Made by a program: the position numbers and the translations under genes
Shown here: positions 50,878 to 60,039 of the stretch, piece by piece
Layout of the letters: every line of letters begins with the position of its first letter
Numbering within the stretch: position 1 is the first letter of the stretch
The notes under the pieces: model-generated
What the model was told of the DNA's origin: nothing
Databases searched by the model: none
What the model saw: the letters and a program-made list of their open reading frames with translations, nothing else
DNA from: an uncultured bacterium
Lineage (GTDB): Bacteria; Verrucomicrobiota; Kiritimatiellia; RFP12; UBA1067
Direction: 5' to 3'
DNA: 64,000 bases
Assembly (NCBI GenBank): GCA_902802945.1
Contig: CADCOC010000001.1
Location: 1 to 64,000, forward strand

Positions 50878-51024
50878 ATGATCAGCACAGATGTTCTTAT
50901 TATCGGTGCGGGGCCGGGAGGCCTCGCGATGGCCATTGTGCCGCTGTTCACGACTGTGCGTGGACGCCGGGTGTTCCGGGATGCGTCAGGTGGGTCAGAC
51001 GGGCAAGGCCTCGTGTACAGTTGA
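50878..51024 (+). pseudogene. Chimeric remnant: ETF-QO start joined to a piece of etfA
   Basis: The first 60 or so bases encode ISTDVLIIGAGPGGLAMAI, nearly the start of the ETF-QO protein at 52138. From about 50955 the DNA switches to a stretch matching the 3' part of etfA near 44168: GTGCGTGGACGCCGGGTG is identical, and AGGTGGGTCAGACGGGCAAG differs at one base. The etfA piece is out of frame and the ORF ends after 48 codons. A promoter and AAGGAGAAG still stand upstream. Confidence 0.8.
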
Positions 51025-51033
51025 GGAAGTAAC

Positions 51034-52062
51034 ATGACGAGACGAGAATTCATTTGCGCCGCAGGTGGCACGGTGTTGTTGACGGGCGTCCGGCTGTACG
51101 GTGAGGAGGCGCCGAAGGGGCGTCCTATCGTGCGCTTTGGCATGGTGACGGATCTGCACTACGCCGCGCTGAAGCCGCTGGGACATCGGCACTACGGCGA
51201 TTCGGTGCGCAAGCTCGACGAGGCCGTGGATCTGTTCAACGTGCGCAAGCCTGATTTCGCCATCGAGCTGGGGGATTTCAAGGACAATTCCAACGGCCAC
51301 GACGAAACCATCAAACGGCTTGAAGAGGTCGAAAAGTCGTTCGCCCGGTTCAATGGTCCTCGCTACCATGTGGTCGGCAACCACGACTGCGACTGCATCA
51401 CGCCGGCGGAATTCCTCGCGCGGACGCCGAACGGCGGCAAGGTCATGGACAAGGGCTGGTATTCGTTTGCATATGGCGGCGTCTCGTTCATCGTCCTCGA
51501 CGGGTGCTTCACGGGCAAGATGAAGCACTACTCCAGGAGCAATCCATGGACGGACGCCAACATTCCGCCGGAGCAGCTTGCCTGGCTGGAACGCGAGCTC
51601 GCCTCGGCGGGGAAGCATGCCGTGGTGTTCGTCCACCAGCGGCTTGACCCGGCATCCGAGAAGCACCACCTCATGAAGAACGCGGAGGCCGTGCGAAAGG
51701 TGCTGGAGGCGAGCGGGAAGGTGCGCGCGGTCGTCACGGGGCATCAGCACAACGGCGGTCACAGCAAGGTGAACGGAATCCCCTACTACACGCTGCGTGC
51801 CATGGTGGAAGGTTCGGCACCGGCGTCCAGCAGCTACGCCGAGGGCGCAATCTGGCCGTCGGGCGCGTTCACCGTCACGGGCTGGCGCAAGGCAAAATCG
51901 TTGGTAACCGGTCACTCATCTGCATCCGACCAAAATCGGCTTTTTCGGGGAAGCGACACTCTTGTCGCTTCATCCGCATCCCATCGGCGAAGCGGCAAGA
52001 GTGCCGCTTCCCCGATGGAGAGCCTTCCGAGTGTCAGTTTTTGGAGGGATGCAGTTAAGTGA
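51034..52062 (+). CDS. Tat-exported metallophosphoesterase
   Basis: Protein of 342 residues. It begins TRREFICAAGGTVLLTG (Tat-type signal). The calcineurin-like core is MVTDLHYA, IELGDFKDN, VVGNHDCD, VFVHQRL and VVTGHQHNGG. The C-terminal 50 residues are not conserved-looking; they are translated from a REP doublet (51944-52016). It follows the Etf remnant by 9 bases. Confidence 0.85.
   Translation: MTRREFICAAGGTVLLTGVRLYGEEAPKGRPIVRFGMVTDLHYAALKPLGHRHYGDSVRKLDEAVDLFNVRKPDFAIELGDFKDNSNGHDETIKRLEEVEKSFARFNGPRYHVVGNHDCDCITPAEFLARTPNGGKVMDKGWYSFAYGGVSFIVLDGCFTGKMKHYSRSNPWTDANIPPEQLAWLERELASAGKHAVVFVHQRLDPASEKHHLMKNAEAVRKVLEASGKVRAVVTGHQHNGGHSKVNGIPYYTLRAMVEGSAPASSSYAEGAIWPSGAFTVTGWRKAKSLVTGHSSASDQNRLFRGSDTLVASSASHRRSGKSAASPMESLPSVSFWRDAVK
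51944..52016. repeat. REP doublet (BIME-like) in the 3' end of a phosphoesterase gene
   Basis: GAAGCGACA-CTCT-TGTCGCTTC (51950-51971) preceded by TTCGGG, then GAAGCGGCA-AGAG-TGCCGCTTC (51989-52010) with tail CCCCGA. The stems differ by a compensated G-C/A-T change. Same family as 38174-38241, but arranged tail-outward. Confidence 0.85.
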
Positions 52063-52100
52063 CCGGGTGTAATCTTTGGCCTGAAACGCCGGAGTTATGA

Positions 52101-52106
52101 TATAAT
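52101..52106 (+). promoter_or_regulatory. -10 box of the ETF-QO gene
   Basis: TATGATATAAT, with TATAAT at 52101-52106, 31 bases before the ATG. Confidence 0.55.
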
Positions 52107-52137
52107 CTCACCGATTTTCTCAAGGAGAGCAAAAGGA

Positions 52138-53739
52138 ATGATAAGCACAGATGTTCTGATAATCGGCGCGGGGCCGGCGGGCCTCGCAACGGCCATTGCG
52201 CTTCTGCGCGGCGCGGGCGAGAAGAAGCCGCGCGTAGTTGTGCTCGACAAGGGCCGCAGCGTGGGTTCGCACGTTCTCTCCGGTGCGATTGTGGACCCAA
52301 GCGGATTCGAGGGGCTTCTCACACCCGATGAAATCGAGAAACTCCCGTGCGAGGCGAAGGTGGTGAAGGAGAGCTTCCGCTCGCTATTCACGGAGAAGCG
52401 TAGCGTGAAGATCCCGTGGGTGCCGCCGATGATGAGCTCGAAGGGCTTTCCCGTCGTGTCGCTCACGAAGGTGACGGCCTACCTCGCGCAGATCGCGTCG
52501 AAGCTCGGCGCGGAAATCTACACGGGCTTCGCCGTGACGGAGCTCGTGGAGGAGGACGGCCGCGTGGTGGGCGCGCGCACGGGCGAGAAGGGCCTCGACA
52601 AGAACGGCCGGAAGAAATCCAACTACCTGCCGTCCGAGGAAGTGCGCGCGAAGGTTGTGGTGCTGGCCGAAGGCGGCTGCGGCATCCTCACGGAACGTCT
52701 CATCACCGAGAAGGGATTGCAGGGGACGCGTCCGCAGACATACGCCCTCGGCATCAAGGAGCTGATCGAGGTGCCGGCCGGCACGCAGACCGCCGGCGAG
52801 GTGATGCACACGTTCGGCTGGCCGAGCGACTTCTACACCTACGGCGGCGGGTTCGTCTACCACGTGAGCGAGACGCAGGTGATGGTGGGCTACGCCTACG
52901 GGCTTGACTACACGCGCGCGGAGATCGACCCGTTCCGCCTGTTCCGGCGGTTCAAGTCCGCCCCGAGCGTCGAGCGCCACATCAAGGGCGGCAAGACCGT
53001 GGCCTACGGCGCGAAGGTGATTCCCGAAGGCGGGTTCTACGCCGTGCCGAAACCCTACGCGCCGGGCGTGCTGATCGTCGGCGACGGTGCCGGTCTGCTC
53101 GATTCTTTGCGCATCAAGGGCGTGCATATCGCGATGCAGAGCGGACGCGCCGCGGCCGAGGCAATCCTCGCGAACGACAACGCGGATGCGCTGGGCGAAG
53201 ACTACTACAAGCGCCTCCAGGCGACGAAGGGCTGGAAGGAGATGAAGCGTGTGCGGAACGTGCGCGCGTCGTTCTCCTACGGCATGCCATGGGGCGTGAT
53301 GGCGGCCGGACTCGCGTGGATGACGTTCGGGAAGTTCCCGTGGTTCCGCGTGCCGGGCTGCGACGAGGGCGATGCCGCCGCGCTGGAGCCGCTTGTGCGC
53401 GAACGCCTTGCGCGCGAGGCGGCGGACGACGTGGAAGCTTCGCCGATGCAACCGGACCGCTTGACGGATGTCTTCATGTCAGGCACGATCCACGAAGAGG
53501 ACCAGCCGTGCCACCTGAAGATCAAGGATCCCGCCGCATGCGCCGCGTGCGAGAAGGAGTTCGGCTCGCCCTGCACGCGGTTCTGTCCGGCGGAGGTCTA
53601 CCTCCGCGAGGGTGACCACCTGCAGATCGACTTCTCGAACTGCCTGCACTGCAAGACGTGCCGGATCAAGTGCCCGAAGGGCAATATCGACTGGACCTTC
53701 CCGCAGGGCGGCGACGGTCCGCGCTACACGCGCATGTGA
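52138..53739 (+). CDS. Electron transfer flavoprotein-quinone oxidoreductase (FixC/ETF-QO type)
   Basis: Protein of 533 residues. It accepts electrons from EtfAB and reduces membrane quinone. Seen: N-terminal FAD site IIGAGPAGLATAIAL, VLDKG and GSHVLSGAIVDP, then VLIVGDGAGLLDSLRIKGVH. A C-terminal ferredoxin-type region follows, with CAACEKEFGSPCTRFCP and CLHCKTCRIKC (the [4Fe-4S] site). AAAGGA precedes the ATG. etfBA is 7.7 kb upstream and a broken copy of the start lies at 50878. A membrane-associating hydrophobic segment (WGVMAAGLAWMTFG) is present. Confidence 0.92.
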   Translation: MISTDVLIIGAGPAGLATAIALLRGAGEKKPRVVVLDKGRSVGSHVLSGAIVDPSGFEGLLTPDEIEKLPCEAKVVKESFRSLFTEKRSVKIPWVPPMMSSKGFPVVSLTKVTAYLAQIASKLGAEIYTGFAVTELVEEDGRVVGARTGEKGLDKNGRKKSNYLPSEEVRAKVVVLAEGGCGILTERLITEKGLQGTRPQTYALGIKELIEVPAGTQTAGEVMHTFGWPSDFYTYGGGFVYHVSETQVMVGYAYGLDYTRAEIDPFRLFRRFKSAPSVERHIKGGKTVAYGAKVIPEGGFYAVPKPYAPGVLIVGDGAGLLDSLRIKGVHIAMQSGRAAAEAILANDNADALGEDYYKRLQATKGWKEMKRVRNVRASFSYGMPWGVMAAGLAWMTFGKFPWFRVPGCDEGDAAALEPLVRERLAREAADDVEASPMQPDRLTDVFMSGTIHEEDQPCHLKIKDPAACAACEKEFGSPCTRFCPAEVYLREGDHLQIDFSNCLHCKTCRIKCPKGNIDWTFPQGGDGPRYTRM

Positions 53740-53776
53740 CGGAAAAGATTGCCGTGGAAGATGCCGCGAACTGCGG

Positions 53777-54784
53777 CTAGGTAATCTGGAAGGGCGTGAG
53801 AGGTTCGCGCTCGTACGGGCGCGGGACTGTTCGCTCGACGATTGTCGTGTCTGTGACGACCTTCACCGTTATTTCGCCGGAGAAGCTGTCGAAGCGGCTC
53901 CAGGCGCAGACGATGCGCGCGGCGGCGTCGAGGTCGGCTTCCGAGGCAACGTGCGGGAGAATGGCGGTGGGGCCAGGGACGGAGATGGGTGCGACGAGCG
54001 TATCGGAGGGGGTACGCCGTTCCGCGAGCAGGCGGTTATCGTTCGCATCGCGTCCGAGGATCACGCCCGTGCCGTCGGGGAGGCGGAATCGCCGTCCGAC
54101 GAGAAGCAGTTCCACGAGGCGGCTCTCGTCGAGTCCTTCGTGGTCGAGGAGATCCTTCAGCTTGCGTCCGAAACCTTTCTCGGTGAGCTTGCAGCCGCCG
54201 GCGGGAGAAGGGTAGTCCACGAGGCCGTATTTCTTTGCGAGCTCGAACTGCGGTTCGCGTCGGCGTCCGGAGAGGCCGAGGAGCTTCGAGCGGTCGAGCT
54301 TGCCTTCTTGTTCGGGGATGGTGGGGGCGAGGAGCTGTGCGCAGAGCGGACGCACGAGGCGTCCGACAAGGCCGCTTGATTTCTCCACCACGCCGAGGGA
54401 CTGTCGGTTCTGCGACATCGGGCGCTGGTTGAGCACCTCGCCGGTGGCGACGAAGTCGTAGCCGAGCTGCGCCATCAGCTCGCCGGCGCGGCGGATCATC
54501 GTGGCGTGGCAGTCGATGCAGGGGTTCATCGCGCCGCCGAAGCCGTGGGGCGGGTTCTTGATGAGGGCGATCTCGTCGTCCGTGAAGTCGATCACGTGCA
54601 GCTTCACGCCGAGTGCGGCGGCGGCCTTGCGGGCGGCGGCGGAGGCGAAGAAGGGCGTCTCGAACGTGACGGCCTCCACCTCCGCGCCGGCGTCGCGCAG
54701 CACGCAGACTGCGAGCTGCGAGTCAAGTCCGCCGGAAATTAGCGACAGACCACGGCATTTTTTGGTATACTCTACGGTGTCCAT
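53777..54784 (-). CDS. PP-loop ATPase, tRNA thiouridylase-like
   Basis: Protein of 335 residues on the minus strand. The N-terminal PP-loop SGGLDSQLAV binds ATP, and NPCIDCHATMIRRA carries a CxxC near the substrate site. Further on, DFVATGEVLNQRPMSQ and PSPAGGCKLTEKGF resemble the MnmA/ThiI-like group that activates uridine for sulphur transfer. The exact tRNA position cannot be inferred. I chose ATG 54784 (MDTVEY); the longer in-frame ATG at 54943 would overlap the divergent gene and its promoter. A TAAACT box on the minus strand just upstream suggests a leaderless transcript. Confidence 0.8.
   Translation of the reverse strand: MDTVEYTKKCRGLSLISGGLDSQLAVCVLRDAGAEVEAVTFETPFFASAAARKAAAALGVKLHVIDFTDDEIALIKNPPHGFGGAMNPCIDCHATMIRRAGELMAQLGYDFVATGEVLNQRPMSQNRQSLGVVEKSSGLVGRLVRPLCAQLLAPTIPEQEGKLDRSKLLGLSGRRREPQFELAKKYGLVDYPSPAGGCKLTEKGFGRKLKDLLDHEGLDESRLVELLLVGRRFRLPDGTGVILGRDANDNRLLAERRTPSDTLVAPISVPGPTAILPHVASEADLDAAARIVCAWSRFDSFSGEITVKVVTDTTIVERTVPRPYEREPLTPFQIT
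54766..54771 (+). promoter_or_regulatory. -10 box inside the 5' end of the divergent PP-loop gene
   Basis: TTGGTATACT, with TATACT at 54766-54771, lies within the first codons of the minus-strand gene and 31 bases before the + strand ATG at 54803. The two promoters overlap back to back. Confidence 0.55.
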
Positions 54785-54802
54785 GACGAAAGAGTTTACA
54801 AA

Positions 54803-55312
54803 ATGAAGAGCGGTTTGGCAATACTGTTTGCGGCGACATTTGGCATTCAGCCATTGCCGCAGCCGGACGGACCGCTTGAGCCGTCCGTCCAGAACGAGGT
54901 GGATCACGCCATCGCGTTGGGCGAGCGGTGGTTGGCGGCGCATGTTTCGGCGGTCGCGGGGCGACCGCCCTACCAGGGTGGCGGCACGAACGTGACGGCG
55001 GTCGCGGGGCGACCGCCCTACCAGGGTGGCGGCACGAACACGACGGCGGTCGCGGGGCGACCGCCCTACCAGGGTGGCGGCACGAACGCGACGGCGGTCG
55101 CGGGGCGACCGCCCTACCAGGGTGGCGGCACGAACACGGCGGCCGCCTCGGCGAGGCGGCCCTACCAGGGGGATCTCTTCGCTACGAACGGGCTCACGCG
55201 AGAGCGGATTGCGATCAAGCTTATTTCCTCGCAGCGGGCCGGTGGATGGTGGCTCATGGAGACGAACGCGGCGCCGACGCGCCTGGCCATTGAAATTCTG
55301 AAAGGACTCTGA
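54803..55312 (+). CDS. Small protein carrying four tandem REP-derived 16-residue repeats
   Basis: Protein of 169 residues. A short hydrophobic start (MKSGLAILFAATFGIQP) is followed by about 30 normal residues. Then comes AVAGRPPYQGGGTN plus two variable residues, four times (54950-55141), and a related AASARRPYQG unit. A normal C-terminus follows (LTRERIAIKLISSQRAGGWW). The repeats are translated REP palindromes, not a known protein domain; without them the protein would have about 90 residues. Its stop overlaps lgt (TGATG). Function unknown. Confidence 0.7.
   Translation: MKSGLAILFAATFGIQPLPQPDGPLEPSVQNEVDHAIALGERWLAAHVSAVAGRPPYQGGGTNVTAVAGRPPYQGGGTNTTAVAGRPPYQGGGTNATAVAGRPPYQGGGTNTAAASARRPYQGDLFATNGLTRERIAIKLISSQRAGGWWLMETNAAPTRLAIEILKGL
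54950..55168 (+). repeat. Tandem array of REP palindromes: four 48-bp units plus one variant
   Basis: Units start at 54950, 54998, 55046 and 55094. Each contains GGCGGTCGC-GGG-GCGACCGCC with tail CTACCA and a 21-base spacer. The final element (55141-55168) has the stem GCCGCCTC/GAGGCGGC instead, with the same CTACCA tail. Confidence 0.95.
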
Positions 55313-56154
55313 TGCATCCCGATCTCATCGCTGGCCTGCCTATTAAGACGTATGGCTTCTGCATGGCGCTTGGCTTCATCGCCGCGTGGCAGGTGCTTTC
55401 ATGGCTGTGCCGCCGCACGGGGCGCGCGGCGGAGCCGCTCTCGAACCTCCTGATGCTGATGATGTTCAGCGGCATCGTTGGAGCACGGCTCGAGTACGTG
55501 CGCGAGTTTTGGGGACGCGAATTCGCCGCCAACCCGCTGTCCGTGTTCAAGGTCTGGCAGGGCGGGTTGGTGTTCTACGGCGGGCTGATCCTCGCGATTG
55601 TGGTGTTCTTCGTCTGGTGCCGCGTGCGCCGCGAGCGCATAGCGCAGGTTGCGGACCTCTTCGTGACGGTAATTCCCCTTGCGCACGCGTTTGGCAGGGT
55701 GGGGTGTTTCTTCTATGGCTGTTGTTACGGGAGGGTGTCGGACTGCGCCTGCGCCGTGGCGTTTCCGCGTCGTTCGCCGGCGTGGGTGGCGCAGGTGGAC
55801 GGTGGGCTGATTCCGGAGACCGCGCAGTCTGCTCTGCCCGTCCTGCCCACGCAGCTCTTCGAGGCGGCGGCGGTGCTGTGTCTCTTCGCGGTGCTGCTAT
55901 TCGTGTTCCTGCGGAACTGGAGGAAAAGGCCTGGATTCACGACGGGCTGCTATCTCGTAGGATACGCCTGCATACGCTTTTGCATTGAATTTCTCCGCGA
56001 CGACATGCGCCAGCGCGTCGGGGCGCTGTCGATCGGCCAGACGATCTCCATCGGGCTTGTTTTTCTGGGAATCGCGTTTATCCTCGTTTCTCTATTGCGT
56101 TTCCGCGCCGAAAATTGTAAAATATTCGGACCAACCAAACAGGAGAGATCCTAA
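55312..56154 (+). CDS. lgt: Prolipoprotein diacylglyceryl transferase
   Basis: Protein of 280 residues with about seven membrane helices. It adds diacylglycerol to the lipobox cysteine of prolipoproteins, the step before LspA. Seen: YGFCMALGFIAAW, GARLEYV, VWQGGLVFYGG, HAFGRVGCFFYGCCYG (the Lgt signature) and RFCIEFLRDD. Start codon ATG within TGATG of the preceding gene. Confidence 0.95.
   Translation: MHPDLIAGLPIKTYGFCMALGFIAAWQVLSWLCRRTGRAAEPLSNLLMLMMFSGIVGARLEYVREFWGREFAANPLSVFKVWQGGLVFYGGLILAIVVFFVWCRVRRERIAQVADLFVTVIPLAHAFGRVGCFFYGCCYGRVSDCACAVAFPRRSPAWVAQVDGGLIPETAQSALPVLPTQLFEAAAVLCLFAVLLFVFLRNWRKRPGFTTGCYLVGYACIRFCIEFLRDDMRQRVGALSIGQTISIGLVFLGIAFILVSLLRFRAENCKIFGPTKQERS
56095..56123 (+). 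promoter_or_regulatory. Promoter of the FecR-like gene
   Basis: TTGCGT at 56095-56100, 17-base spacer, TAAAAT at 56118-56123, within the 3' end of lgt and 33 bases before the next ATG. Confidence 0.55.
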
Positions 56155-56156
56155 TT

Positions 56157-57293
56157 ATGATGTGGAAAGTTTCATTTCAAGCGGCTCTGACCGCTGCGTT
56201 TGTTGTCTCAAGCGCAGTCTTCGCGCCCGTGTGCGCGCAAGACGCTGAGCCTGCTGCGGACGCTGCGGCAGACGACGCATTGCCGAAGCCGCGGCAAAAT
56301 GAGAAGCCGTTCACGGCTCTCGTCAAGTGCGTGCGCGTGCAAGGTGCCGTGCATGTACTGAAGCCGGGCGCGTCCGAATGGACCGTTGCCGTGGAGGAAC
56401 GCTACTATCCCCTGGGATCGTCGTTCCGCACGGTGCAGGAGGCGGGCGCATCCACCACGATGGCCGAGTTCGAGTTCGGGCCAGAGGCGACGATCAAGCT
56501 TACGGGGTCGGCGGAGGTGTCGACCCGTCCGGTCGAGATCGGCGTGCTAACGCGCACTCTGGTGCTCAAGTCCGGTCGGGTGCAGGCGTCGCTGCCGCGT
56601 ACCCTCAAGGAGGGTCTCTTCTTTGTGGCGGCGCCGTTCTTCACCTGCTCGAACCTCGCCGGCGAGAGCCAGTTTGACTACCAGCCCATCGGCAACGGCG
56701 ACGAGGTGGTCGTCCGCTGCGTGACCGGAACACTGACGCTGGAGGGCCGCCACTACAAGATCCCGCGCATGGCGGCAGCAAACCAGATTCGCATCCGCAC
56801 CACGGACGGTGACGACCTCATTTCGTGGCTGCGCGGCGAAAGTGGCGACAGCAAGGTGTTGCTCGACCAGGGCTTGGTGGCAGAGAAGAACTTCGAGACG
56901 GGCGAGTCGAAGGACGTGCAGAAGACGTACGAGTTCGCACTGTCGCCCCGCTGCGCCGTCAAGATATTCCGCCGTCGCTCCAAGGTGGGCGGAAACATGA
57001 TCGTGTCCACGATGGCGTTTGACGCCACTGGCGAGATCAAGAGCCGCTGCGCGTTCGCGGAGGGCCGCTCCAACGTGAATTCGGGCGAGCTGGTGATCAC
57101 GCCCGTCGAGGCTGCGGACGCCGAGAAGAAGAAGGCAAAGGCCGCGTCCGAGGAGACGGAGGAGGTCGAGGCCGTGGAAACTAAGCCCGCGAAGGCAAAG
57201 GAACCGGCCAACAACGCCGGGGCCGAAGAGGAGAAGAAGTCCGAAGAGCCGCAGGAAGAAAAGAAGGAAGACAAGAACGACGACGACATCTGA
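56157..57293 (+). CDS. Exported FecR-like protein with acidic/lysine-rich tail
   Basis: Protein of 378 residues. A signal peptide (about 1-27, ending VCA) precedes a FecR-type beta domain (about 50-200: VQGAVHVLKPGASEW, FEFGPEATIKL, VLKSGRVQASLP). The C-terminal 60 residues are almost only Glu, Lys and Ala, ending DKNDDDI. FecR domains usually transmit surface signals or bind peptidoglycan or partner proteins. Two adjacent ATG codons exist; AGGAGAG precedes both. Confidence 0.7.
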   Translation: MMWKVSFQAALTAAFVVSSAVFAPVCAQDAEPAADAAADDALPKPRQNEKPFTALVKCVRVQGAVHVLKPGASEWTVAVEERYYPLGSSFRTVQEAGASTTMAEFEFGPEATIKLTGSAEVSTRPVEIGVLTRTLVLKSGRVQASLPRTLKEGLFFVAAPFFTCSNLAGESQFDYQPIGNGDEVVVRCVTGTLTLEGRHYKIPRMAAANQIRIRTTDGDDLISWLRGESGDSKVLLDQGLVAEKNFETGESKDVQKTYEFALSPRCAVKIFRRRSKVGGNMIVSTMAFDATGEIKSRCAFAEGRSNVNSGELVITPVEAADAEKKKAKAASEETEEVEAVETKPAKAKEPANNAGAEEEKKSEEPQEEKKEDKNDDDI

Positions 57294-57372
57294 GTTTCGT
57301 CCGTAAACAGCATCTTGGCATCAACAAGAAAAAAGTTTCTACAACAACAAGAAAAAGAACAGGAAAAAGAAA

Positions 57373-59070
57373 GTGGTTATCCATCATTTCAACCGAATCA
57401 TCCGCAACAAGTGGGTTTGGGGCGTGTTCGCGGTCCTAATCTCAATGTTCTTCGCATTCGACTTCATTTTCGACGGACGCAGTGACACCCGCGGATCCGA
57501 TGGCGCGGGAAAACTGGCTGGCGACACGGTGCCTTCCGCGAAGTTCGACGAGATTCGCGCGGACGTGCTGGCAGAGATGCGTTTCCAGTACGGGCGCGAG
57601 ATTCCTATCAAGGCACCCCAGCTCAACCAGGAGGTGTGGACGCGCCTCGGCATGTTGAAGGTCGTCGACGACCTCAAGCTGACGGCGTCCGACGACGAGG
57701 TCCGCGAGGCGATTATGCGCAGTTTCTCGGACGAGAAGGGCGGGTACAACCACGCGCGCTTCCAGGAAACGTGCGCCCGCATCGGCTGGACGGCCGAGCG
57801 CTTCGAGGCGTACATCCGCCGCCAGATCTCGCTTTCGCGCGTCCGCGGCGTGGCGGAGTCCGCCAGCTGGGTCTCGCCCCTCGAGCTCTCCAGCGGTGTG
57901 CGGGACGCGACCGACAAGATTACGGTGCGCGTTGCCAGATTCACGCACAAGAACGCGGCGGCCATCAAGCTGGACGACGCTGCACTCAAGGCTTATTACG
58001 AGTCCCACACCAACTCGCTCGCGCTGCCGGCCCTGACGGCCGTCCGCTACGTGAAGGTGCCGGCGGACGACGCGGCGAGCCTCAAGAAGGTCGAGGTCAC
58101 CGACGATGAACTCCACGAGCGCTTCGACGAGACGAGCGACCGTTACGGCACCAACGCGTTTGAAACCGTCAAGGCGCAGATCGAGAAGGAACTCCGCCTC
58201 GAGAAGTCCGTCGAGGCCGCCGTCGATGCGCTCTACGCGCGCGTCTGCCCGGAGGACGGAGCGGCCGACGACGGAGTTGACCGTCTGGCACAGCTCGCGA
58301 AGGCCGAGAAACTGGAGGTCAAGACGTCGCGTCCGTTCTCCATCTCCGGCGAGAAGTTCGTGCCCGGTTTCATGGTGGATGCGGCATCCGTGCTGCCCGA
58401 CTGCCGTGAATTCGTCGCCACGGTGTCGGATCTCGACTACGACGAGCCGTCCGCGCGCTACCGCGCAATCGCTGGCTCGAACGCCGTCTACGTAGTCACC
58501 CTTGCCACGAACCTCTGCACGCAGGCGCGCGTGCCCTCGTATGCGGAAATCACGAACAACGTGTCCGTGCGCAACGACGCGCTGGCCGACCTGAAGGCGC
58601 AGGACTTCAAGAAGGCCGTGGACAAGGTGCGCGAGACCGTCAAGGCCGACCTCGCCAAGCGCAAGGACGGCAAGCTCGATCCGAAGCTCTTCGGCGACGC
58701 AAACGTCTCCACCTCCATCACTTTCGTGGCGCAGACAGCGATGCGCGGCAACGCCTTCCCCGATGCGTACTCTATTGTTCCCGCAGCGGTGCGTCTCGCG
58801 AAGGGCGAGCTGTCCGAACTCGTGACCACGGGCCTGCCCGGACATGGCGTTGTGGTGTACGTCGAGGACCGCAAGCCGGGCGACGCCGCCACGATTGCCG
58901 CTGCTGGGCAGATGCGCGAGATGATGGCGCGCGGCCAGGGCGAAAACACCGTGCGCGCATGGAGCGAGGCCAATTTGTCCCGTTTGGGCGCACAGCCCAG
59001 TGACTGGGCTTCGATGAAAGAGCTGACTGAGGGCGAAGACGCCGATGACGGTGAAAGTTCTAAGAACTGA
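57373..59070 (+). CDS. SurA/PpiD-like periplasmic folding factor
   Basis: Protein of 565 residues. It opens with a single membrane anchor ([20 protein letters not shown], about 14-33), as in PpiD. A SurA-N-like helical domain follows ([42 protein letters not shown]). The middle region has poor similarity to a parvulin domain and lacks clear catalytic residues, so chaperone rather than isomerase activity is likely. The GTG start at 57373 is preceded by AGGAAAAAGAAA. The gene overlaps dut by 26 bases. Confidence 0.75.
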   Translation: MVIHHFNRIIRNKWVWGVFAVLISMFFAFDFIFDGRSDTRGSDGAGKLAGDTVPSAKFDEIRADVLAEMRFQYGREIPIKAPQLNQEVWTRLGMLKVVDDLKLTASDDEVREAIMRSFSDEKGGYNHARFQETCARIGWTAERFEAYIRRQISLSRVRGVAESASWVSPLELSSGVRDATDKITVRVARFTHKNAAAIKLDDAALKAYYESHTNSLALPALTAVRYVKVPADDAASLKKVEVTDDELHERFDETSDRYGTNAFETVKAQIEKELRLEKSVEAAVDALYARVCPEDGAADDGVDRLAQLAKAEKLEVKTSRPFSISGEKFVPGFMVDAASVLPDCREFVATVSDLDYDEPSARYRAIAGSNAVYVVTLATNLCTQARVPSYAEITNNVSVRNDALADLKAQDFKKAVDKVRETVKADLAKRKDGKLDPKLFGDANVSTSITFVAQTAMRGNAFPDAYSIVPAAVRLAKGELSELVTTGLPGHGVVVYVEDRKPGDAATIAAAGQMREMMARGQGENTVRAWSEANLSRLGAQPSDWASMKELTEGEDADDGESSKN

Positions 59071-59473
59071 TCCGGCGGCGCAGTTGCCTGTCTACGCCCA
59101 TCCCGGCGATGCCGGGATGGACGTTCGTTCTATCGAGGAGGTGACGCTGTCCCCCGGCGCACGCGCCCTCATCCACACGGGTCTCGTGCTGATGCTGCCT
59201 CCCAACGCGGAGGCGCAGGTGCGTCCGCGCTCCGGCCTTGCCCTCAAGCACGGCGTCACGGTGCTCAACACGCCGGGTACGATAGACGCGGGCTATCGCG
59301 GCGAAGTGGGTGTGATTCTCATCAATCTCGGCACGGAACCGTTCGTGGTCGAGAAGGGAATGAAGATAGCCCAGCTCGTCGTCTCGCCTGTTGCGCAGGC
59401 AGAAGTCGTAGAAGTCACATCTGTCGATGAAACCGACCGCGGTGCAGGTGGTTTCGGTTCCACCGGCGTCTGA
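59045..59473 (+). CDS. dut: dUTP pyrophosphatase
   Basis: Protein of 142 residues, trimeric dUTPase type, hydrolysing dUTP to dUMP. The five motifs are visible: [42 protein letters not shown] and the C-terminal [11 protein letters not shown]. Confidence 0.96.
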   Translation: MTVKVLRTDPAAQLPVYAHPGDAGMDVRSIEEVTLSPGARALIHTGLVLMLPPNAEAQVRPRSGLALKHGVTVLNTPGTIDAGYRGEVGVILINLGTEPFVVEKGMKIAQLVVSPVAQAEVVEVTSVDETDRGAGGFGSTGV

Positions 59474-59490
59474 TTCCCTGGTACGGAGTT

Positions 59491-60039
59491 ATGTTGCTTG
59501 ATATTGTCAAATACGGTTCCGCGGTTCTTCGCGAAAAGGCCGTGCCCGTGCCGGCCGTGACGTCTGAGCTGGTGCACCTCGCCGAGGATATGCTCCAGAC
59601 GATGTACCACGCGAAGGGCGTGGGCCTGGCAGCGCAGCAGGTCGGCCGACTTGAGAGCGTATGCGTGATCGACGTGCCTGCCAACTGCGAGGAGAGCGAG
59701 GAGGTCAAGGCGTTCAACGTTTCCGTGAAGATGCCCCTCGTGATGTTCAACCCTGTCATTATCTCCAAGTCCGGTGAGCAGGACGGCAAGGAGGGGTGTC
59801 TCAGCTTCCCGAACATGGGCGGGCACGTGGTGCGCGCGGATCAGGTGACGTGCCAATACACGGACGTCTCCGGGCGGATGCAGATCGTAACGGTGCGTGG
59901 TTTCCTCGCGCGGGCCGTGCAGCACGAGACGGATCACCTGAACGGCGTCCTGTACGTGGACCTCATGAGCGCGGAGGACAAGCTCGCGCTCGCAAACAAA
60001 CTGAAAAAACTGGCCAATAAGAACGGTGGTAACATCTGA
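59491..60039 (+). CDS. def: Peptide deformylase
   Basis: Protein of 182 residues. It removes formyl from N-terminal methionine. The metal site is present: GVGLAAQQVG, EGCLSFP (Cys ligand) and QHETDHLNG (His ligands, catalytic Glu). The third motif has Thr where many enzymes have Ile or Leu. Stop codon overlaps the argS start (TGATG). Confidence 0.95.
   Translation: MLLDIVKYGSAVLREKAVPVPAVTSELVHLAEDMLQTMYHAKGVGLAAQQVGRLESVCVIDVPANCEESEEVKAFNVSVKMPLVMFNPVIISKSGEQDGKEGCLSFPNMGGHVVRADQVTCQYTDVSGRMQIVTVRGFLARAVQHETDHLNGVLYVDLMSAEDKLALANKLKKLANKNGGNI

Noticed and set aside
53768-53790. GCCGC/GCGGC hairpin between the convergent ETF-QO and PP-loop genes as terminator
   Set aside because: Only a 5-bp stem and no T-run on either side.
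54950-55168. CRISPR array
   Set aside because: Units are directly adjacent with a near-constant spacer and are translated; no variable spacers and no cas genes.
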